DNA of 64,000 nt. It comes from Saccharothrix obliqua (GTDB taxonomy: Bacteria; Actinomycetota; Actinomycetes; Mycobacteriales; Pseudonocardiaceae). Positions 17,467 to 26,700 of the stretch are shown in pieces. The notes beneath the pieces are model-generated. The model was not told the origin of the DNA and did not search any database. It saw nothing but the letters and a program-made list of their open reading frames with translations. The position numbers were made by a program, and so were the translations under genes. Location: positions 434,001 through 498,000 of the forward strand of contig NZ_JAHXGQ010000001.1 in assembly GCF_019375475.1 (NCBI RefSeq), given 5' to 3'. How positions within the stretch are numbered: position 1 is the first letter of the stretch; the number at the start of each line of letters is the position of its first letter.

Positions 17467-19098
17467 ATGGCATCAACACCCACCACCAAGTCACAGGTCC
17501 AGGCGTACCGATTCGTGCTGCGCCGGATGCAGTCCGCCCTGGTCCGCCGGGACGCGGTGATGCTGCACGACCCGATGCGCACCCACTCGCGCGCCACCGC
17601 CGTCGGTGTGATCCTCGGCGTCATCGGCATGATCGGCTTCCTGGTCTTCGGCTTCTTCTCACCCGACCCGAAGATCGACGACGACACGCAGATCGCCATC
17701 AGCAAGGAAACCGGCCAGGTCTACGTGGTGCGGCGCGGTCCAACCCAGCTCGTCCCGATGACGAACCTCGCGTCCGCGCGGCTGCTGATCCTCAACCAGC
17801 AGAGCCCGGACAAGGCGCAGAACGGCGTGGGCGGCGGCGACGCGCAGGCGGGCCAGGTGAACGCGTCGCAGGTCGCGGGCGGCGAGCCGAAGCTGGTCAG
17901 CGAGAAGGCGTTGGCGAAGCTGCCCAAGGGCAGGCTCACCGGCATCCCGGACGGGCCGGACTCGTTGCCCGCCAAGCAGGAGGACCGGATCGGCGCGGAG
18001 TGGGGCGTGTGCGACACGCTCGACCTGGACGAGACGCTGAACAACCCCACCGCCAAGAACAAGTTCGAGACGACGGTGCTGGCGGGCATGAGCGGCGGGC
18101 AGCTCCTGGACGGCAACAAGGCGTTGCTGGTCCGCGCGGGCACCGACGACAAGCAGGCGTACCTGATCTACAAGGCGCCGGTGAACTCCAAGATCACCTC
18201 GACCTCCACCGTGCGGGCCAAGGTGGACCTGACCAAGGCCGACGTGCAGACCGCGTTGAACCTGCGCGGCAAAACCGTCCGCGCGGTGAGTTCCGGTCTG
18301 CTCAACGCGATCCCCGAGGCGAAGCCGCTGCGCGCGCCGGAGATCCCGGGCCTCGGCGAGCCGGTGACCTACCTCAACGGCGTCAACCTGGAGGTGGGCG
18401 ACGTGATCGAGGTCGTCCGCACCGGCGCCGACCCGGTGTTCTACGTGGCGCTCAAGGACGCGCTCCAGGAGATCAGCCGGGCCGCGGGCGACCTGATCCG
18501 CGCCGCCTACGCGCAGGGCGCGGAGGCCAAGAAGGTGGACATCGCGCGCATCGACACCCGCAAACCCGCGCAGGCGCTGGACTTCCTGGACTACCCGAGC
18601 GAGGTGCCGGACGTCCTGGAGCCCAACCAGAACAACCGCGTGGTGTGCTTGAACTGGCGGGCCGAGAACGTCAACGCGGACAACCGTTCGCAGCACACGC
18701 AGGTGACCATCGCGCCGTCGCTGCCGGTGCCGTCCGACGCCGTGGCGGTCGACATCAACCAGGTCGGCGCGACCGGCGAGGTGGTCGGCCAGTTCATGAT
18801 GGCGTCCGGCAAGTCGGCGGTCGTGCGCTCGGCGACGTCCACCCAGGACTTCCGCAGCGGTCCCATCCACCTGGTGACCGGGCGCGGCGTGAAGTACGGC
18901 ATCCCGGACACGGTGGTGAGCGGCGCGCTCGGCCTGGGCGACCAGTTCACGCCGGGGCCGGAGTCGATCCTGCGGCTGCTGCCCAACGGGCCGCAGCTCA
19001 ACCGCAACGACGCCATCCGCAGCTGGGACTCCATCCCGGTGCCGAAGAACCTGGGTCAGCTCCCGGAAGACGAGCAGAAGAAGGCGAACGGCGGCTGA
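17467..19098 (+). CDS. eccB: Type VII secretion protein EccB
   Basis: 543 residues. The cytosolic N-terminus ('ASTPTTKSQVQAYRFVLRRMQSALVRRD') is highly characteristic of EccB; a single membrane helix at about 43-64 leads to a large extracytoplasmic domain of repeat folds. EccB is the periplasmic/outer-face part of the EccBCDE complex, sometimes credited with ATPase activity. Two Cys (in 'EWGVCDTLD' and 'NRVVCLNWRA') probably form the domain's disulfide. ATG 17467 is chosen over an upstream in-frame ATG that has no family match. Confidence 0.93.
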   Translation: MASTPTTKSQVQAYRFVLRRMQSALVRRDAVMLHDPMRTHSRATAVGVILGVIGMIGFLVFGFFSPDPKIDDDTQIAISKETGQVYVVRRGPTQLVPMTNLASARLLILNQQSPDKAQNGVGGGDAQAGQVNASQVAGGEPKLVSEKALAKLPKGRLTGIPDGPDSLPAKQEDRIGAEWGVCDTLDLDETLNNPTAKNKFETTVLAGMSGGQLLDGNKALLVRAGTDDKQAYLIYKAPVNSKITSTSTVRAKVDLTKADVQTALNLRGKTVRAVSSGLLNAIPEAKPLRAPEIPGLGEPVTYLNGVNLEVGDVIEVVRTGADPVFYVALKDALQEISRAAGDLIRAAYAQGAEAKKVDIARIDTRKPAQALDFLDYPSEVPDVLEPNQNNRVVCLNWRAENVNADNRSQHTQVTIAPSLPVPSDAVAVDINQVGATGEVVGQFMMASGKSAVVRSATSTQDFRSGPIHLVTGRGVKYGIPDTVVSGALGLGDQFTPGPESILRLLPNGPQLNRNDAIRSWDSIPVPKNLGQLPEDEQKKANGG

Positions 19099-19151
19099 TC
19101 GGCGGAACCACCGCACCCCGGACGCCGTCACAGCGGTAGGAGGTGTCCGGG

Positions 19152-19502
19152 GTGGAAGAGGTGTCACGACCCGCCGTCCCGGCGCGCACCGGCCGCATCG
19201 CGGTCGACGCGCGCTGGGTCGAGCTGTACGCGAAGCGCGTGGACGAGGCGGCGGAGGAGCTGGACCGCGCCCGCGCCGGGCTGCGTGCCGAACCGGTGCG
19301 GGCGGCCAGTTTCGGCGAATTGGGCCGGACCCTGCGCAGTGCCGAGGCGTACCAACGGGCGGCGGGTGTGCTGCACCGGCAGCTCGACCGGGCGTGCGAC
19401 GTGCTGACGTCGGCGGCCCGTGGGCTGCACGCCGTGGCCGAGCACTACGGCTCGCGGGATGACGAGGCCGTCGCCCTCATCAAGAACGCCGACCGGCGGT
19501 AG
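19152..19502 (+). CDS. EspC-like small type VII secretion target
   Basis: 116 helical residues. It resembles ESX-secretion-associated proteins of the EspC/DUF2580 type: 'GRIAVDARWVELYAKRVDEAAEELDRARAGL' opens a helix-turn-helix bundle, and 'HYGSRDDEAV' near the C-terminus contains a YxxxD secretion-type motif. GTG 19152 has a perfect AGGAGG 8 nt upstream (19138-19143), which decides against GTG 19143. The next gene follows after 12 nt with the same arrangement, so the two are probably co-secreted partners. Confidence 0.7.
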   Translation: MEEVSRPAVPARTGRIAVDARWVELYAKRVDEAAEELDRARAGLRAEPVRAASFGELGRTLRSAEAYQRAAGVLHRQLDRACDVLTSAARGLHAVAEHYGSRDDEAVALIKNADRR

Positions 19503-19514
19503 GGGGTGACCGCG

Positions 19515-20618
19515 GTGCGGGGCAAGGACGGCGGGCAGGTCGCGGCCGAGGTCGGCGCGGAACTGGACTACCTGAGCGGGATCAGCCGCCGGCTGGGCGT
19601 GCGGGACCTGGTGGAGGAGTGCTTCGCGCCGGTCGTCGGCACGTGGAACGACCTGCACGAGGAGGCCGAGCGGTGGCGTGCGGCCGGGTTGGTCGCGGAG
19701 CACGTGACGCGGGACCTGACCAAACCGCTGGGCAAGCTGGACTCCGCGTGGCAGGGGCGGGACGCGGATTCGTTCGTGACGCACATGCAGTCCGTCGGCC
19801 TGGCCGGGCACGACATGTCCGACGCCATGCACGCCATGGGCGAGGCGCTGGACCAGACCGCGGACGGCATCCGGGACATCGTGACCGACATGGCGCGGGT
19901 GCTCGCGGAGGCGGCGGACGCGGTGTCCGGTGCGGCGGCGCTGCCGCTGGACGGCGACCGCCGCGTGGTCGAGGCGCTGGACGAGCTGCGGGACCCGGTG
20001 CGGGAGCTGCACGAGTCCGTGCGTGACGTGCTGGAGGCGTTCCTGCGGTTGTGCGACGGGGTTTCCGGCGCGTCGGAGTTCGACGAGGTGCGGATGGAGC
20101 ACCGGTACCCCGAGCGGGACTGGGCGTTCGACGCGCCGAAGCCCAAGCCCCTCACCGCCGCCGCGGTCGGTGACGCGCCCGCGCCGGCCGGTGCCGCCGC
20201 CCCCGCTGCTCCCGCCGCTCCGACGACTCCGGCCGGTGGTGCTTCCCCGGGTGGCGGCACACCCGGCGGTGGTGCTCCTCCCGGCGGCGGTGGGGTCGGC
20301 GGCGGTGGGGTCGGCGGCGGCGTGCCGGGCGCGGCCCCGCGTGAACCGCAGCTCCAGCCGGGCGGGGTGACCATGGTGCAGGAGCCGAAGCTCCCCGACG
20401 CCGGTCCGCGCCCCGCGCCGACCGCCGCGCCCGCCGCGGGCGGCGGTACCGCCACCGGTGGCGGGATGATGGGTGGCGGGATGATGGGCGGCATGGGCGC
20501 GGCCGGCCAGCAGGGCGGGGACAAGGAGCACAAGTCCAAGGTCCGCCTCGCGGGCACCACCGAGGAGCTGTTCGGCAAGCCCAAGAAGACCGTGCCGGAA
20601 GTGCTCGGCGAGGACTGA
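19515..20618 (+). CDS. WXG100-like secretion substrate with Pro/Gly-rich region and conserved tail (tail A)
   Basis: 367 residues. A helical WXG-type domain (about 1-190) includes 'LDSAWQGRDADSFVTHM', with W-Q-G at the bend. Residues of about 210-330 are Pro/Gly/Ala-rich and probably disordered. The C-terminus carries a Met/Gly block ('GGGMMGGGMMGGM') then 'GTTEELFGKPKKTVPEVLGED'. The same block and tail end the large protein at 40780-43632. GTG 19515 is chosen because GGGGG lies 7 nt before it; the upstream GTG 19506 has no spacing. Probably an ESX-4 substrate. Confidence 0.75.
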   Translation: MRGKDGGQVAAEVGAELDYLSGISRRLGVRDLVEECFAPVVGTWNDLHEEAERWRAAGLVAEHVTRDLTKPLGKLDSAWQGRDADSFVTHMQSVGLAGHDMSDAMHAMGEALDQTADGIRDIVTDMARVLAEAADAVSGAAALPLDGDRRVVEALDELRDPVRELHESVRDVLEAFLRLCDGVSGASEFDEVRMEHRYPERDWAFDAPKPKPLTAAAVGDAPAPAGAAAPAAPAAPTTPAGGASPGGGTPGGGAPPGGGGVGGGGVGGGVPGAAPREPQLQPGGVTMVQEPKLPDAGPRPAPTAAPAAGGGTATGGGMMGGGMMGGMGAAGQQGGDKEHKSKVRLAGTTEELFGKPKKTVPEVLGED

Positions 20619-20650
20619 ACCGGCGAGCCGTTCCCCGCCGGACGACGAAG

Positions 20651-20675
20651 AGGGGCCGCCCACCGGGCGGCCCCT
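20651..20675. terminator. Bidirectional terminator between substrate gene and mycP
   Basis: A perfect 11-bp stem (AGGGGCCGCCC, 20651-20661, with 20665-20675) and a 3-nt loop lie between the convergent stops at 20618 and 20689. Confidence 0.75.
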
Positions 20676-20688
20676 CCCGCGTGTCGGG

Positions 20689-22101
20689 TCAGATCACCGA
20701 GCGGCGCACCGGTGTGGTGCGGCGGGCGCGGTTGCGGTTCACCGTGTGCACGATGAACAACGTCAGCAGCAGCAGGCCCACGCCCGCGCCGGTGCCGGAC
20801 AGCGCCACGATCAGCGGCGTGTGGTCCGGCGGGTTCAGCGGGTCGAGGTCGGTCATCAGCTGCGGCGGGTCGGCGGGCTTGACGCCCTTCTCCGACGGCA
20901 GTTCCGCGGTGAGCGCCGCGATCGGGTTGATCATGCCCGCGCCGACCTTGTGGTCCCGCCCGCCGGGGTTGCCGGGGTGCTGGGCCGTCGCCTTGACGCG
21001 GTCCATCACCTGGTGCGCCGTGAGGTCCGGGAACCGCTGCCGCACCAGGGCCACCACGCCCGCCACGTACGGCGACGCGTAGCTGGTGCCCTGGAGGGGG
21101 CTCGGGGTGCCCTTCTCGTCCACGCGCGCGTCGGACAGCCCCTCACCCGCCGGGTCCAGGGTGGTGATCTGCTCGCCCGGCGCGGCCACGCTGACCCACG
21201 GGCCCCACACCGAGAACGACGACACCGTGCCCTTCTCGCTCATCGAGGCCACGGACAGCACGTTGTCCGCGTACCAGCCCGGCGAGGCGACGATGTTGAC
21301 GTGGTCCGGGTCCTGGTTGTCGTTCTGCACCGAGCAACCGTCGTCGGGCTCGACGTTGCCGGCGGCCGTGACGATGACCACGTCCTTGTCGTTGACCGCC
21401 CAGTCGATCGCGGCCTGGAGTTCGCGCTCCTGCTCGCTCGGGGCGTTGGGCAGCTCGCACGACGTCAGCGAGATGTTGATGACCCGCACGCCCGCGGTCG
21501 CCGCCGCGACGATCGCCTCGGCGAGGGTGCGCACCTTGCCCGCCGACGGCCGGTTGTCCCGGTTGGCGGGGTCCTTGTACTCGAAGTGGCTGCTGGTCTG
21601 GCGGTAGGCGACGACCTCGGCGTCGGGCGCGGCGCCGACGAAACCGGTCTGCTCGTCCCGGCTGGCGGCGGCGATGCCCGCGACCTCCGTGCCGTGGCCG
21701 TCGCAGTCGGACGTGCCGCCCTTCTCCGTCTCCACGTAGTCGCCGCCGGACGTGACCCGGCCACGCAGGCGGGGGTGGTCGGCGTTGACGCCGGTGTCGA
21801 TGATGCCGATCTTCACCCCGGCGCCGGTCGCGAACCGGTGCGCCTCCTCCAGCCGGAGCTGCATCTGGCCCCACGGCTTGTTCGGGATCGGCCGGTTGCC
21901 GGTGCCCGACCGGACGCACTGGGTCTTCTGCGCGTAGTCCACGTCCTCGGCGGGCGGCTTGAACGGCTTGAGGTAGCCGCGGTCCACCGGTGGCGGGGTC
22001 GAGTTGGACTTCGCCTGTTCCTGCGCCTGCGCGCCGGGTGCGCCGACCAGCGTCAGCGCCACGGCGGTCGCGGCGGCGAGCTTGCGCGCGGTGCGGTTCA
22101 C
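20689..22101 (-). CDS. mycP: Type VII secretion-associated serine protease, mycosin
   Basis: 470 residues, subtilisin (S8) family. A signal peptide (about 1-26, 'ALTLVGAPGAQAQ') is followed by the protease domain with catalytic Asp102 ('IIDTG'), His136 ('DCDGHGTEVAG') and Ser340 ('GTSYASP'). A C-terminal membrane helix ('LIVALSGTGAGVGLLLLTLFIVHTV') and a basic tail anchor it with the active site outside. Mycosins stabilise and process ESX systems. The eccD stop lies 4 nt upstream of its start, so eccD-mycP form one unit. Confidence 0.93.
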   Translation of the reverse strand: MNRTARKLAAATAVALTLVGAPGAQAQEQAKSNSTPPPVDRGYLKPFKPPAEDVDYAQKTQCVRSGTGNRPIPNKPWGQMQLRLEEAHRFATGAGVKIGIIDTGVNADHPRLRGRVTSGGDYVETEKGGTSDCDGHGTEVAGIAAASRDEQTGFVGAAPDAEVVAYRQTSSHFEYKDPANRDNRPSAGKVRTLAEAIVAAATAGVRVINISLTSCELPNAPSEQERELQAAIDWAVNDKDVVIVTAAGNVEPDDGCSVQNDNQDPDHVNIVASPGWYADNVLSVASMSEKGTVSSFSVWGPWVSVAAPGEQITTLDPAGEGLSDARVDEKGTPSPLQGTSYASPYVAGVVALVRQRFPDLTAHQVMDRVKATAQHPGNPGGRDHKVGAGMINPIAALTAELPSEKGVKPADPPQLMTDLDPLNPPDHTPLIVALSGTGAGVGLLLLTLFIVHTVNRNRARRTTPVRRSVI

Positions 22102-22105
22102 GGGA

Positions 22106-23500
22106 TCAGGCCGGGATCAGCTGGCGCATGGCCACGTACAGGTCCATCACGGCGAGCGCCAGCGGCAGCACCGCGGCGATCAGGATGGCTTCCAGCACGT
22201 CCACCGTGCGGCGCAGCACCGGGGAGAACTTCTGGCCGGGGAAGATCACGCCGAGCACCAGGGCCGCCGCGCCGACCAGCACCAGCGTGCCGAACACGAA
22301 CAGCAGGCGGTTGTCCGGCGTGGCCTCGACCAGCCAGCCGACCAGCACGCCCGCCGCGGCCACCATGCCGGAGGCGAGCAACGCCACGGCCTGCGCGCCG
22401 TTCGCGTACGCCCGGCCGCGCAGCAGCAGCACCAGCGCGACCACCACGGCCAGGATCGGGCCGAACACGGTGCCGTCGCCCGCGGCGATCACCGAGAACA
22501 CCGCGGCGATGCCGCCGCAGCCGATGATCATGCCGGTCAGGTACTCGTGCGCGTTGGCGGTGCGCCGCTCGATCACCGCGTACTCGGGGAACCCGGTGTC
22601 CTCCTTGAGGTCCTCGGCACTGCCCGGCACGGTCGGCAGCGGCAGCTTCGCGAGCTGGATGGTCAGCCGGGGCAGCGCGGACAACGCCGCCAGCGACACC
22701 GCCGCCGTGGCCGCCGCGATGCCGACGACCGGGTGGTCCACGAAGATGCCGATGAGGAACGCGAGGCCGCTCAGCGCGCCCGCCGTGGCCGCCGCGATGA
22801 ACACCGTGATGCCGCGCCCGATGAGCAGGATCGCCGCCGCCGCGAAGATCAGCACCAGGACGCTGGCGAGCAGCAGGTTCGGTCGGCCGATCGCGCCGGG
22901 CACGGTGTAGAGGCCCGCCACGTACGCCATGGGCAGCCCGCCCGCGGCGGCGATCAGCACGCCGGTGCCGGTCGCGTCGTAGGAGCGGGCGATCACCGCG
23001 CCCGCCGCCAGCGCCACCACGGCCGCGACGCCCGCGCTGATCGCGGGCCACAACCCGCTGCCGCCGACCAGCGGGCCGGACAACAGCACCGCGACGGCGG
23101 CCATGATCAACGCCAGCGCGCCCGCGAGGTGCCCGTAGCGGCGGGCCGTGTCCTTGGTCCACGGGCGGAAGCTGTCCGGGTCGGACTCCGCGATCGCGTC
23201 CACCACGTCGTCGTACAGCGGGGGCGGCGGGTTCTCGTTGCGCTTGCGGAGCTGGAGCAGCTCGCCGTCCACCACGCCCAGCGACGCGAGGGTCCGCGCC
23301 GGGTCCAGCGGGCTGTCGCCCAGCTTCGCCAACGCCCACCCGCCGTGCCGCACACCACCGTCCGGAGTGGCCTCCTTGGCCATGTCCAGCAGCATCGGCA
23401 GCAGGTCGGCCACCGCCACGTCGGCGGGCAGCGCGACGTCGATACGCGTTCGCGGCGCAACCACCGTCACCCGGCTGAACACCGTCGTACCGGTCGCCAC
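22106..23500 (-). CDS. eccD: Type VII secretion membrane protein EccD
   Basis: 464 residues. A ubiquitin-like cytosolic domain (about 1-90: 'SRVTVVAPRTRIDVALPADVAVADLLPML') is followed by about eleven membrane helices, the EccD plan. EccD dimers form the membrane-spanning barrels of the secretion complex. The GTG start at 23500 is in the region divergent from eccC, which starts 261 bp away. mycP follows with a 4-nt gap. Confidence 0.93.
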   Translation of the reverse strand: MATGTTVFSRVTVVAPRTRIDVALPADVAVADLLPMLLDMAKEATPDGGVRHGGWALAKLGDSPLDPARTLASLGVVDGELLQLRKRNENPPPPLYDDVVDAIAESDPDSFRPWTKDTARRYGHLAGALALIMAAVAVLLSGPLVGGSGLWPAISAGVAAVVALAAGAVIARSYDATGTGVLIAAAGGLPMAYVAGLYTVPGAIGRPNLLLASVLVLIFAAAAILLIGRGITVFIAAATAGALSGLAFLIGIFVDHPVVGIAAATAAVSLAALSALPRLTIQLAKLPLPTVPGSAEDLKEDTGFPEYAVIERRTANAHEYLTGMIIGCGGIAAVFSVIAAGDGTVFGPILAVVVALVLLLRGRAYANGAQAVALLASGMVAAAGVLVGWLVEATPDNRLLFVFGTLVLVGAAALVLGVIFPGQKFSPVLRRTVDVLEAILIAAVLPLALAVMDLYVAMRQLIPA

Positions 23501-23761
23501 CAGCGCCCCCTAAAGTCCTTGTCGCTCATATCTGCCTGTGGGCCGCACCGACCCTATTGGTCCGCGTCCGCGCGCCCACCGGGCGGCCCCAAGTATGGCC
23601 GCATCGGCTGTTCCGGCAGGGCGGTTCGGCGGAACACGTCGCCACCGGTATTTTCGCCGACCCACCGCCGCCCGCCGGGCCGATGCGCCATAGTGTCGGT
23701 TGCGACTGGTTGCCGCACCCCTGCGTGCGTTGGTTCGAGAGTGTGAAGAGGTGCCTGTTAG

Positions 23762-26700
23762 GTGAGCACGTTGCAGTTCAAGCGCACGGCACGCCTCGCC
23801 GCTCCCCGTCCGCCCGGCGGTGAGGTCCACCTCGAACCGCCGCCCGAGGTGCCCCGGGTCATCCCCGGCAACATCATGATGAAGGCGATGCCGGCCGTCA
23901 TGATCGTGTCTTCCATCGGGATGATGGTCCTGATGTTCAGCTACAGCAACAAGAACCCGGCCGCCATGATCATGCCCGGCATGATGATGATCTCCACCAT
24001 CGGCATGATGGCGGGCGGCATGGGCTCGGGCAAGGGCCAGAAGAAGGCCGAGATGAACGAGGACCGCAAGGACTACCTGCGGTACCTCGGCCAGATGCGG
24101 GACCGGGCCCGGGAGGCGGCCAACGAGCAGCGCGCCGAGCGCGAGTGGGTGCACCCGGACCCGCAGGCGCTGTGGTCGCTCGCCACCACCCGCCGCATGT
24201 GGGAGCGCAGGCAGAACGACCCCGACTTCTGCCACCTGCGCGCGGGCCGCGGCTCGCAGCGCCTCGCGACCCGCCTGGTGCCGCCGCAGACCGGACCGGT
24301 CGAGGAGCTGGAGCCCATCGCGACGCTGGCGCTGCGCCGCTTCGTGCGCGCCCACTCGCTGGTGCCCGACCTGCCGATCTCCATCGCGCTGCGCGGGTTC
24401 GCCGCCGTCGGCCTGCTCGGCGAGACCAACGCCAAGCGCGGCCTGGCGCGTGCCCTGCTGGCGCAGATGGCGACCTTCCACTCGCCGGACGACCTGCTGA
24501 TCGCGGTCGTCACCACCGGGCGCACCAAGGCCGAGTGGGAGTGGATGAAGTGGCTGCCGCACGTGCAGCACCCCACCATCGTGGACGGCATCGGCCAGAT
24601 GCGGATGATGGCCGGTTCGCTGACCGAGGTCGAGCAGATGCTCGACGACCACCTGCGCGACCGGCAGCGGTTCACCCGCAACGCGCCGCCGCCCGCCGAC
24701 CAGCCGCACATCGTGATCGTGATCGACGACGGCGACGTGACCCGGGAAGAGCAGATCATCCTGGAGGAGGGGCTGGTCGGCGTCACGCTGCTGGACCTGT
24801 CCGAGTCGCTGGGCAACCTGACCGCGCGGCGCGGCCTGCGGCTGGTCATCGAGGACGGCAAGCTGGGCGCGCGCAGCGCGAGCGGCGTCGAGTGGTTCGG
24901 CTCGCCGGACTGGCTGTCCGCGGTCGAGGCGGAGGCGCTGGCCCGCCGGCTCGCCCCGTACCGGATCGGCGGCGTCGACGCGGGCGGCAGCGACGAGGAC
25001 CCGCTGTCGATGTCCAACAACCCGCCGCTGATCGAGTTCCTGGGCCTCCAGGGCGACCCGATGACGTTCGACGTGCAGCAGGCGTGGCGGCCCCGGCCGG
25101 TCCGCGACCGCTACCGCGTGCCGTTCGGCATCGGCGAGTTCGGCCAGCAGGTCGAGCTGGACATCAAGGAAGCGGCGATGGAGGGCATGGGTCCGCACGG
25201 CCTGTGCATCGGCGCGACCGGTTCCGGCAAGTCGGAGTTCCTGCGCACCCTGGTGCTGGGCCTGCTGGCCACGCACTCGTCCACGACGCTCAACATGATC
25301 CTGGTCGACTTCAAGGGCGGCGCGACGTTCCTCGGCCTGGACAAGGCGCCGCACGTCGCGGCGACCATCACCAACCTGGCGGGCGACCTGACCCTGGTCG
25401 ACCGCATGAAGGACGCCATCGCGGGCGAGGTGGCGCGTCGCCAGGAGGTCCTGGCGAAGGGCAACTACAAGAACGTCTGGGACTACGAGAAGGCCCGGGA
25501 GAACGGCGCCGACCTCGACCCGCTGCCCGCGTTGTTCATCTGCATCGACGAGTTCTCCGAGATGCTGACGGCGAAGCCGGACTTCATCGACATCTTCCTC
25601 CAGATCGGCCGCGTCGGCCGGTCGCTCCAGATGCACATGCTGCTCGCCTCGCAGCGCCTGGAGGAGGGCAAGCTGCGCGGCCTGGACACGTTCCTGTCCT
25701 ACCGGATCGGTCTGAAGACGTTCTCCGCCGCCGAGTCGCGTGCCGCGATCGGCGTGCCGGACGCCTACGAGCTGCCGCCCATCCCGGGCTCCGGCTACCT
25801 GGGCGTGCAGGGTTCGCCGCTGACCCGGTTCAAGGCGCTGTACGTGTCCGGCCCCTACCGGCCCGCCGGTCTCCAGGTCGCGGGCCCGTCGGCGGTCGTG
25901 TCCAGCGACAAGCGGCCCCGCTTCTTCGTGCCGGACTACATCGAGGTGCCCAAGGAGCCGGTGAAGCCGATCGAGCCGGTCAAGCAGGAGAAGAAGGAGG
26001 ACAGCAACGAGCCCAGCGAGCTGGAGGTCATCGTCGAGCGCCTGGTGGGCCAGGGCCCGCCGGCGCACGAGGTGTGGCTGCCGCCGCTGAACGAGCCGCC
26101 GTCGCTGGACACCCTCCTCCCGCCGCTCCAGCCGACCGAGGACCGGGGCCTCACCTCGCCCGGCTTCTTCTCCAACGGCAAGCTCCAGGTGCCGCTCGGC
26201 GTCGTGGACAAGCCGTTCGAGCAGCGGCGCGACCTGCTGTGGGCGGACTTCTCCGGCGCCGCGGGCCACGGCGCGATCGTCGGCGGCCCGCAGTCCGGCA
26301 AGTCGATGATGCTGCGCACCATGATCACGTCGATGGCGCTCACGCACACCGCGGAGGAAGTGCAGTTCTACTGCCTCGACCTCGGCGGCGGCACGCTCGC
26401 GTCGCTGGAGAAGCTGCCGCACGTCGGTGGTTTCGCGTCCCGCCTGGACGTCGACAAGGCCCGCCGCATGGTGGCGGAGCTGAGCGGCCTGATCGCGGAA
26501 CGCGAGCTTCGGTTCCGCGCGCAGGGCATCGACTCCATGGTCGAGTTCCGCAACCGCAAGCGGCGTGGCGAGATCCGCGACGACGACTTCGGCGACGCGT
26601 TCCTGGTCGTCGACGGCTGGATGAACTTCCGCCAGGAGTTCGAGGCGCTGGAGCCGCAGGTGCAGGCGCTGGCCGCGCAGGGCCTCTCGTACGGCGTGCA

